Shown here in pieces: positions 55,020 to 61,541 of a stretch of DNA of 64,000 nucleotides. Each line of letters opens with the position of its first letter. The stretch's first letter is position 1. The notes beneath the pieces were generated by a model. The model made no database searches, was not told where the DNA came from, and saw only the letters and a program-made list of their open reading frames with translations. The DNA is from BOG-1112 sp964611335 (GTDB lineage: Bacteria > Bdellovibrionota_B > Oligoflexia > Oligoflexales > Bog-1112), in NCBI GenBank assembly GCA_964611335.1, contig CAZSXR010000003.1, forward strand, positions 372,001 through 436,000, given 5' to 3'. Both the position numbers and the translations under genes were made by a program.

Positions 55020-55518
55020 TTCTGCACAATTGATTGCAGACGCATGGAGAGCCTCTTTAGAAATGCGTTTTTGCAGAAGTGAAATGTCACCGATCTTTGA
55101 ATCACATCTTTCAAAATATCGGTCCCTTATGCCATCTTTAGCGCTGATTTTTTCTATCGTGAATTCCATTGCTACTACGGGGGAAATTCCATCAGAAGTG
55201 GATGAAGATTCTTTGACCCTTGCTATCAAGTGGTGTGCTTTCTTGGAACTCCATGCGCTTAAAGCTTACGGTGAATATCTTGAACCGGATTTAGGTGCTG
55301 CTCGTATTCTTTTAGAAAAAATAAAATTGGGAGCAGTACAAGATTATGATCGTTGTCGAGATTTATATAGACGAGGTTGGAAAGGACTGAGCACTCCGGA
55401 TAGCTTTGATGCTGCGATGGAAACTTTGAAAGAGTACGGATGGGTTCGGACTGAAGTTCAGAGTTCTCAGGTTGGGAGAAAATCTGATGTCATTCGTTTG
55501 CATCCGAGTTTGAGATAA
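55018..55518 (+). pseudogene. C-terminal fragment of a DUF3987-type primase/helicase-like protein
   Basis: The frame begins at the right edge of repeat copy C. It contains EMSPIFESHLSKYRSLMPSLAL, EVDEDSLTLAIKWCAFLELHALKAYGEYLEPDLGAARILLEKI (described by position), LYRRGWKGLSTPDSFDAAME and a C-terminus VIRLHPSLR. The pattern is that of phage- or plasmid-type DUF3987 proteins, which are about 700-900 aa. The N-terminus and the ATPase part are missing. Prophage/plasmid origin is inferred. Confidence 0.55.
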
Positions 55519-55537
55519 GTCAAATTTAACCACAGAT

Positions 55538-55945
55538 TTAGAGCTCTTCTTCGTTAGCTTTTCCAATAAAACTATTTGAGTATGTTCTTCTAAACGCATC
55601 CCATCCGTCCATTCCTGTAAAGACCAATTTTCCACCTTCTAAAACAGGTCTCATATAAAAATAATTGGGTACTTCTCTGGAAGGGATCAAGTTTTCCTTG
55701 AGAGTGATAACCGTATTTCCATCTCCACTTATCATGTAAAGGTTACCATTTGCTGTTAAGACATATTTCCAACCTTCGCTGTCGACAGTTTCTAATACAA
55801 ATTTGGAATCGAATTTTATGATCTTATCTTCAAGTGACTCATTAGCTTCGATAGGATCATTTGTTTTTTCCTTCTTCACAGATACATCTGCAAAGACTGG
55901 AAAAGAAAAAGCAAAACCTAATATGATTTTTAAAAATGAACTCAT
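55538..55945 (-). CDS. Secreted hypothetical protein
   Basis: 135 aa. A signal peptide (MSSFLKIILGFAFSFPVFA) is cleaved before DVSVKKEK. The mature protein is Lys/Glu-rich with alternating strands (WKYVLTANGNLYMISGDGNTVITL), suggesting a small beta-domain. No Cys are present. I do not recognise a family. It lies between the DUF3987 fragment and the acid phosphatase pair. Confidence 0.5.
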   Translation of the reverse strand: MSSFLKIILGFAFSFPVFADVSVKKEKTNDPIEANESLEDKIIKFDSKFVLETVDSEGWKYVLTANGNLYMISGDGNTVITLKENLIPSREVPNYFYMRPVLEGGKLVFTGMDGWDAFRRTYSNSFIGKANEEEL

Positions 55946-56088
55946 TTGAAACTCCTAAAATTAAAAAAACTAAGATGGTGGATTCTATAGAAAAATAGCA
56001 GGAAACTCAAGATGAGAGGCAACTGGTTGATTTTTATCGCCGTTTATGTTAGAATTCGACTTTTCCACGTAATTATAAGAGATTTCAG

Positions 56089-57543
56089 ATGATACGTTTA
56101 CAAATCATGTGCATTTTTTTGCTTGCTACCACAAGTGTGTTTGGAAGTGAGTTTAGTGATAAAGATAAACTGATTTTTTCTTTGGATTTGATTCGACACG
56201 GAGATCGTACCTCTATTGTTGAAATTCCTGCTATCCCACACCATTGGGATCAAGCTCTTGGAGAGCTAACAAAGAATGGAATGCTACAAGAGTTTCAGCT
56301 TGGTTTAAAATTTCGTAAAAAGTACATTGAAGAAACTCATTTGTTATCAGAAAAATTTCAAGAAGATGAAATCTATGTGCGTTCGACAGATTACAGTCGT
56401 ACGATAATAAGTGCTCAATCTGTTCTTATGGGCCTATATTCTCCAGAATCAGCTCCCATGCTTGCAAACATTCAGCATCCATCAATACTTCCGACGGAAA
56501 TTCAACCTATTTCTATTCATACGCAAGCTCACGATAATGATGAGCTTGTCTATATTGCTAGCAATAAACATAGAGGATGGAGAAATGAATTATTTGATAA
56601 ATACTGTCATTCCTCTAAACTTTGGCAAGAGCAAAATGATGCTATACAAGATCAGTTAAAAATTTGGAGCGAAAAGCTTCGAATGCCGATCAAGGATTTG
56701 AAAGATCTTATTAAAGTTATGGATACGCTTTATGTTTATCAACAACATAATGTTCACATTCCAGAAGAAGTGTTGAGTCAAGATGAAGTCAATCGCATTA
56801 TTAGTTTAGGTAAACGAGCTCATGCTACTACCTATGCACCAATAGAATTGGGTGGATCATTCGGAAGCGATCTTCTTTCAATGGTTGCAAACTATCTAAG
56901 ACAAGCGAATCATGAAGGGAATTCTAAATTAAAATATGTGTTACTGTCGGGACATGACTCTACTATTTTAAGTCTTTTAAGTGCAATGCAAGCACCATTA
57001 GAAGAGACTCCAGGTTATGCGTCGAATCTTAATTTTTCACTATATGAATCAGACGGAAATAATCGATATATCGTTGTGACTTTCAATGATCAACCTGTTT
57101 TTATTCCCCTTTGTGGTGGCAATGTTTGTTCCTTAGAGCAATTTTCTGAGTTGGTAGCAATTGCTAAAAAATATCGAGATAGAGAAGGGCATCATCCACT
57201 TGGTTTCAACTCAGAAAACTCTGCTGACAAGGAAGAAGAAGGTAAAGGAAAAGAAGAATGTGAATTACAGTCTCATGATTCTAATGAATCTTCTTCATCT
57301 TCAAAAAGAATCACTGAAAAAGAAGCAAATGAATTTATTGCAAATCACAATATGAACGATATCAGAGCTTCTGTGGATTCTGTGACCAATGAGGAAGGTC
57401 TTCTTAGGCAAGAAAGAGATTGGTTGCTTCAAATTCGTCAAAATTTAAATGCCGGATACCTTAATCCAGCATGGTTAATTACTTTACCGCTAGATTTTGT
57501 AAGCCTCATTTTTCCTTGGTTTCGTCGTCATCATCACAAATAA
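56089..57543 (+). CDS. Secreted histidine acid phosphatase with low-complexity C-terminal extension
   Basis: 484 aa. A signal peptide precedes DLIRHGDRTS (residues ~35-45, RHGxRT-type catalytic loop) and LLSGHDSTILSLL (~285), the HD element; both active-site motifs of branch-2 histidine acid phosphatases are present. The pattern and length resemble the Legionella major acid phosphatase Map. The C-terminus is special: an acidic/Ser-rich stretch (SSSSSK...) and a final hydrophobic segment plus RRHHHK, which could anchor the protein. Phosphate monoesters are the likely substrates. The upstream 60 bases resemble those of the following gene, so the two arose by duplication. Confidence 0.8.
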   Translation: MIRLQIMCIFLLATTSVFGSEFSDKDKLIFSLDLIRHGDRTSIVEIPAIPHHWDQALGELTKNGMLQEFQLGLKFRKKYIEETHLLSEKFQEDEIYVRSTDYSRTIISAQSVLMGLYSPESAPMLANIQHPSILPTEIQPISIHTQAHDNDELVYIASNKHRGWRNELFDKYCHSSKLWQEQNDAIQDQLKIWSEKLRMPIKDLKDLIKVMDTLYVYQQHNVHIPEEVLSQDEVNRIISLGKRAHATTYAPIELGGSFGSDLLSMVANYLRQANHEGNSKLKYVLLSGHDSTILSLLSAMQAPLEETPGYASNLNFSLYESDGNNRYIVVTFNDQPVFIPLCGGNVCSLEQFSELVAIAKKYRDREGHHPLGFNSENSADKEEEGKGKEECELQSHDSNESSSSSKRITEKEANEFIANHNMNDIRASVDSVTNEEGLLRQERDWLLQIRQNLNAGYLNPAWLITLPLDFVSLIFPWFRRHHHK

Positions 57544-57635
57544 TACGTAAATCTTCTCAAAAAACTCGCAAATTTGATTTTTACCGCCGTTTGTAGTAGG
57601 ATGTGATCTTTCCATCTATTTTCAAGGGGTCACAG

Positions 57636-58760
57636 ATGCTTTTACAAATAATTAGTATTATCATACTTTTAGTTACCACAAGCGCGTTTGGTAACGATAA
57701 ATTGATTTTTTCTTTGGATTTGATTCGACATGGAGATCGAACTTCTCTTGTTGAAATCCCTGCTATTCCACACAAATGGAAAGAAGGTGGGGGAGAGTTA
57801 ACTTCAAAAGGAATGTTACAAGAATTCCAACTTGGTTTGAAATTTCGAAAAAAATACATAGAAGAAACTAAATTATTGTCAGAAACATATAACGAAGATG
57901 AAATCTATGTCCGTTCGACGAATTTCAATCGTACTGTGATGAGTGCTCAATCGGTTCTCCTTGGTCTCTATTCGCCAGATACTGGTTCCATGTTAGCAAA
58001 CTTAGAAAAACCAGTATTCCTTTCCAAGGAAATACAACCTATACCTATCAACATCCAAGACGCTGAGTATGATGAAATTATCTCTTTCGCTACTAATAGT
58101 GCGTATAAGATTCGAAATAAAGTTTTATATAAAAAATATTCTTATGCTCTCAAATCGTGGAAAGAACAAACTTTTGCTATGCAAGATCCGTTAAAAGTTT
58201 GGAGTCAAAAACTTAACATGACGCTTGCAAACTTAGATGATCTTATAAAAATTGCAGATACACTTTACGTTTATCAAAACCATGGTGTTCTGATCCCTGA
58301 AGAAGTTCTAAGTCAAGACGATGTAGATCATATTATCCGTATAGGTTTATGGGCTCATGCAGTTAAGTATGCACCGAAAGAAATAGGTGGGACCTTTGGT
58401 AGCAATTTGCTTTCAACGATTACAAAATATATGCAACAAGCGAATCGTCGAGCACCTTCCAAACTAAAATACGTTTTATTGTCGGGACATGACTCTAGTA
58501 TTTTAAGTGTTTTAAGTGCAATGCAGGCACCATTAAACGAAAATCCAAGGTATGCTTCGGATCTGAATTTTTCAATGTATGAGTCAGAAAACAAACAAAG
58601 ATTCATCGTTGTCAGTCTTAATGATCAACCTGTGTCTATCCCACATTGTAGTGGCAGTTCATGCTCTGTAGAGCAGTTTTCGGAATTGCTTGAGATTGCA
58701 AAGCAGAATAGAGATATGAATGGATTGCATTGTCTTCATCTTATGAAAATGGAACTTTAA
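57636..58760 (+). CDS. Secreted histidine acid phosphatase, second paralogue with altered C-terminus
   Basis: 374 aa from the ATG at 57636 (AAGGGG upstream). Like the preceding gene it has a signal peptide, DLIRHGDRTS and LLSGHDSSILSVL, and shares long stretches. It lacks the ~100-residue acidic/membrane tail and instead ends at ELLEIAKQNRDMNGL followed by a short unrelated tail, at a point where it meets the convergent histidine-kinase fragment. I therefore suspect loss of the original 3' end. The active-site motifs remain, so it may still be functional. Confidence 0.75.
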   Translation: MLLQIISIIILLVTTSAFGNDKLIFSLDLIRHGDRTSLVEIPAIPHKWKEGGGELTSKGMLQEFQLGLKFRKKYIEETKLLSETYNEDEIYVRSTNFNRTVMSAQSVLLGLYSPDTGSMLANLEKPVFLSKEIQPIPINIQDAEYDEIISFATNSAYKIRNKVLYKKYSYALKSWKEQTFAMQDPLKVWSQKLNMTLANLDDLIKIADTLYVYQNHGVLIPEEVLSQDDVDHIIRIGLWAHAVKYAPKEIGGTFGSNLLSTITKYMQQANRRAPSKLKYVLLSGHDSSILSVLSAMQAPLNENPRYASDLNFSMYESENKQRFIVVSLNDQPVSIPHCSGSSCSVEQFSELLEIAKQNRDMNGLHCLHLMKMEL

Positions 58761-59319
58761 TCTGTTTTGTTTTATCTCTGGGAAAACGGGTTTCAATAGA
58801 AAATAAGCGTCTCTTCTTAAAATAAGAAGCCCTAATCCTACCTTGATGCAACTCGACAATATGCTGACAGAGGCTTAAGCCAATGCTAGTCCCTTCACGC
58901 TTCTCACTCGTAAATCCACATGAAAAAATTCTATCTGTATCGATATCGTTATCATTATCATGATTCACAGGATTGCTAACGGTCAAAACAATCTCCTCAC
59001 CATCATGAACCAGTTCACTTCTTACCAGACGTGGACTTTCGCAAGCAGCGATTGCGTTGTCGTAGAGGTTGGTAATCAGAGTTTTGATCAGCGTTTTATC
59101 ACCCAGAATAGGGTAGGTGCATTCTGGTTTAAAGCGTCGATCTTTCTATCTTATTAATTCTCCGAGGTCAATGTTTTTGGGATTGCGTGCAAAATCGTCA
59201 GTTGCAATTTTCTTCATTGCCTTATGCAGGTTGTCGAGTAATTCTTCTCCTTCCCTTAGAGTCTCTATAATCAAGGCATCCTTCTCATCCAGATTTTGCA
59301 AAGTCGACATTCGTTTAAA
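58741..59319 (-). pseudogene. Histidine-kinase fragment (DHp/HATPase) with internal stop
   Basis: In the minus direction the frame begins at repeat D with STLQNLDEKDALIIETLREG, then NIDLGELIR followed by a TAG, and continues in the same frame as KDRRFKPECTYPILGDKTL, ITNLYDNAIAACES (N box), VLTVSNPV and SCGFTSEKREGTSIGLSLC (G boxes). The sensor and the phosphorylated-His region are missing, and the stop is a nonsense mutation. It overlaps the end of the phosphatase gene by 20 bases. Confidence 0.6.
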
Positions 59320-59422
59320 TGAATAAGACGAATAAGCACATTTCATTCCTGAGGCTTACCCAGCCATCCCTGCTTTGAAGATCAACTTATACCATAAACC
59401 GTGCCTTCGCAGCTTCCACCAA
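59319..59422 (+). repeat. 104-bp interspersed repeat, copy D
   Basis: By eye identical to copies A and B. It lies between the N-terminally truncated kinase fragment and the truncated YgjP-like metallopeptidase on the right, which starts in its right end. Confidence 0.8.
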
Positions 59423-59868
59423 AAGCAGATGTTAACAGTATAAAGGCTTCAGGTAACGCACCTATATCTATAGAAATCCCACATGAGACGAGTTGGCAAG
59501 AGAAAGAGCAAGAAGTTGCTGAAGCCGTGAGTTTTCTTTTAATTGAAAAACTTAAAGATGCAATCACTGAACTGTTAGACAAGCATACTGATCATCAAGG
59601 CTTACCCAAAGCTTGGAGTATCAGTCACAGTTCTGATAAATGGGGGTACTGCACTCCTGAGGGAAATATAGGGTTTCATTGGCAACTCATCTGCTGTCCC
59701 AAATCTGTTTTAGAATATGTAGTGGTCCACGAATTGGCTCATCTTAAAGAACGAAGTCATACAGAGAAATTCTGGAGTCTAGTGAGATCTATTCTACCGA
59801 ATTACGAATTGCAAAAGAAGTGGTTGGAAGTCGAGGGATCACGGATCTGTGCCAACTTTGAACCTTGA
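59423..59868 (+). pseudogene. YgjP/SprT-like (DUF45) metallopeptidase, N-terminal part lost at the repeat
   Basis: The frame enters from repeat D (a GTG at 59401 within the repeat is the first possible start) and reads ISIEIPHETSWQEKEQ, SISHSSDKWGYCTPEGN and the zinc motif VVHELAHLKERSHTEKFWSL (HExxH plus downstream HxxxxW), then WLEVEG at the C-terminus. YgjP-like proteins are about 230 aa; here the first ~75 residues are replaced by repeat-derived sequence. They are often found next to restriction systems, which agrees with the nuclease genes on the right. The active site is intact, so it might still work, but the start is doubtful. Confidence 0.55.
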
Positions 59869-59872
59869 GCCA

Positions 59873-61360
59873 TCAAGTCTTAGCTGCCAATAGGACTTTG
59901 TAAATTTCAACCATTGCCAAAGTATCAAGCTTACAATACGCAAGTAAATCTTTTCGAATTTTCTCTTTTTCAGCTTTGGAAATTTCAGGTTTCAAAAGCT
60001 TTTGATAAGCAATGAGAGCAGCCGTACCATCTGCAATATTCATGTCCTTATAGCTTAATTTTTGTACCAAAGCAGGAAGAACAGTCTTGATCGAAAAGGA
60101 ATTATTAAAATTCGGATGGTAAATGTGCTTTAGGACCAGTTGATACAAATCAAAAACTCTATTGTTGATATCGTTTAGTTGGGATTCCGTCTTACCTCCA
60201 AAATGTTCAGCAAGTTCTCCAATAATGCCCTTCTCGAACCTTTCAAAATAAACAACAATAGAGCCATGCTGACCAACTGAATTGACCAACTCTCTTGCAA
60301 AATCTGGCCTAGGGTCATTGTTATGGTTCGGAAGGAATTCTTTGTGGGTCAGATTTCCTTTTTCATCCAAAATATGAACTGACCATTGAAATGGTATCTG
60401 CTTCCAAGGATTGCTTTTAGGAAAAAGAGGTAAGGCAGGGTTTGAGGTTTCGAAGTCCATAAAGTAGATTGGAAATATCAAGTCGCTTAGTGTTTTTTGT
60501 ACTTCATCCGAAATGAAGCTTTTGTTGTCGATAAGAGCTTGACGAATTCTAAGTTGAGTGTCGGAAAGCTTGAAAGAGCTTGGTATGTCGGCAATCGTAT
60601 CTATTTTTTTGCTTCTGAGTTCTCCAAGTTTCTTGTCGTTCACCATGTATAGCTTTGTGATATGGTCCTTGGGGAAATCTTTGCGACAGTAGTTAAAGAA
60701 TCTACATTTGTTAGGATTTTTACAATGAGAGCCAACTTCAACTGTTGGAACTTTATCTTGATCCAGTATTGACCGAAATTGCTTCAGTTGCGTTGGGACA
60801 GCTTTCAGCTCTTCCTCCACGTCATTGATAACATCTTCAGTGATGAATAGTTCATTCAGATCATAATCGCCACCCTGATAGACGTAGGAAGAATTAATAT
60901 GCATCAGTTTGCAACTATTCGCGGTGTATCCTAGGCACTTCAGTACGTGAAGTTGAAGTGCTATATCGGATATGTACTCCGGTTTCACTTTTGTGGAGGA
61001 CTTGACTTCAATAATTTCGACTGAGTTGTCTTTGTTCTTTTTTAAAATATCAATTCGGATCGTGATGTTCTCGAAACAAAAAGAAGCTTCGAAGATATGC
61101 TCTATTTTATTATTTGCTAGTGCATCCTGTGTTGTAAGGAATGCTTGGTCTTCATCATCGTGGTCACCCTTTATCAAAGTGCCTTGCGGAAACTGTCGTC
61201 TAGCTAGAATGCCCACCTGTGTCCCCGTGCTCATGATGTATTGATCAAAGGGAGATACAGGGTCTTTAAGTTCAGGCTGATGGCATGTCAGATAAAGAGA
61301 TTTGAGGCATTGAAGGCCATTCATGAATCGAGATTTTGATAGTTTAATTGGTTTTGTCAC
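59873..61360 (-). CDS. DUF2779 protein: RecB/Cas4-like nuclease plus DEDD exonuclease-like domains
   Basis: About 495 aa. The frame extends to a TTG at 61390, but a GTG at 61360 with GGAAAG nearby is preferred; the conserved segment KLSKSRFMNGLQCLKSLYL follows. The N-terminal half has RIDILKKNKDNSVEIIEVKSS (the D...ExK core of PD-(D/E)XK nucleases) and the Cys cluster CKNPNKCRFFNYC, as in Cas4/AddB iron-sulphur nucleases. The C-terminal half contains YFMDFETSNPALP and CKLDTLAMVEIY, the D-x-E and late Asp of DEDD 3'-5' exonucleases. Function is unknown; end processing in DNA defence or repair is likely. Divergent from the large NTPase gene. Confidence 0.7.
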   Translation of the reverse strand: MTKPIKLSKSRFMNGLQCLKSLYLTCHQPELKDPVSPFDQYIMSTGTQVGILARRQFPQGTLIKGDHDDEDQAFLTTQDALANNKIEHIFEASFCFENITIRIDILKKNKDNSVEIIEVKSSTKVKPEYISDIALQLHVLKCLGYTANSCKLMHINSSYVYQGGDYDLNELFITEDVINDVEEELKAVPTQLKQFRSILDQDKVPTVEVGSHCKNPNKCRFFNYCRKDFPKDHITKLYMVNDKKLGELRSKKIDTIADIPSSFKLSDTQLRIRQALIDNKSFISDEVQKTLSDLIFPIYFMDFETSNPALPLFPKSNPWKQIPFQWSVHILDEKGNLTHKEFLPNHNNDPRPDFARELVNSVGQHGSIVVYFERFEKGIIGELAEHFGGKTESQLNDINNRVFDLYQLVLKHIYHPNFNNSFSIKTVLPALVQKLSYKDMNIADGTAALIAYQKLLKPEISKAEKEKIRKDLLAYCKLDTLAMVEIYKVLLAAKT

Positions 61361-61541
61361 AATTCTTTCCGAATAACTGTTGAAATCCAATGATTGATCG
61401 GCGATTTGAAATAAAACAATGAGGATGAGGTGGCTTGCTTGTGAACCAATGGAGAATTGTGGTATATTAAACGTACTGTAATTATTGAAAAAACATTCTT
61501 TTCTATAGTCTCGATTAGTGTAATTTTAAGAACGGGTAGGT

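Noticed and set aside
52451..59422. The 104-bp repeats as integron attC sites
   Set aside because: They share orientation and spacing with cassette arrays, but I see no G-TTRRRY/RYYYAAC core pair, no inverted internal arms and no integron integrase, and the flanking genes are truncated, not intact cassettes.
52451..59422. The 104-bp repeats as CRISPR repeats
   Set aside because: Too long and too far apart, with genes between them; no spacers and no cas genes.
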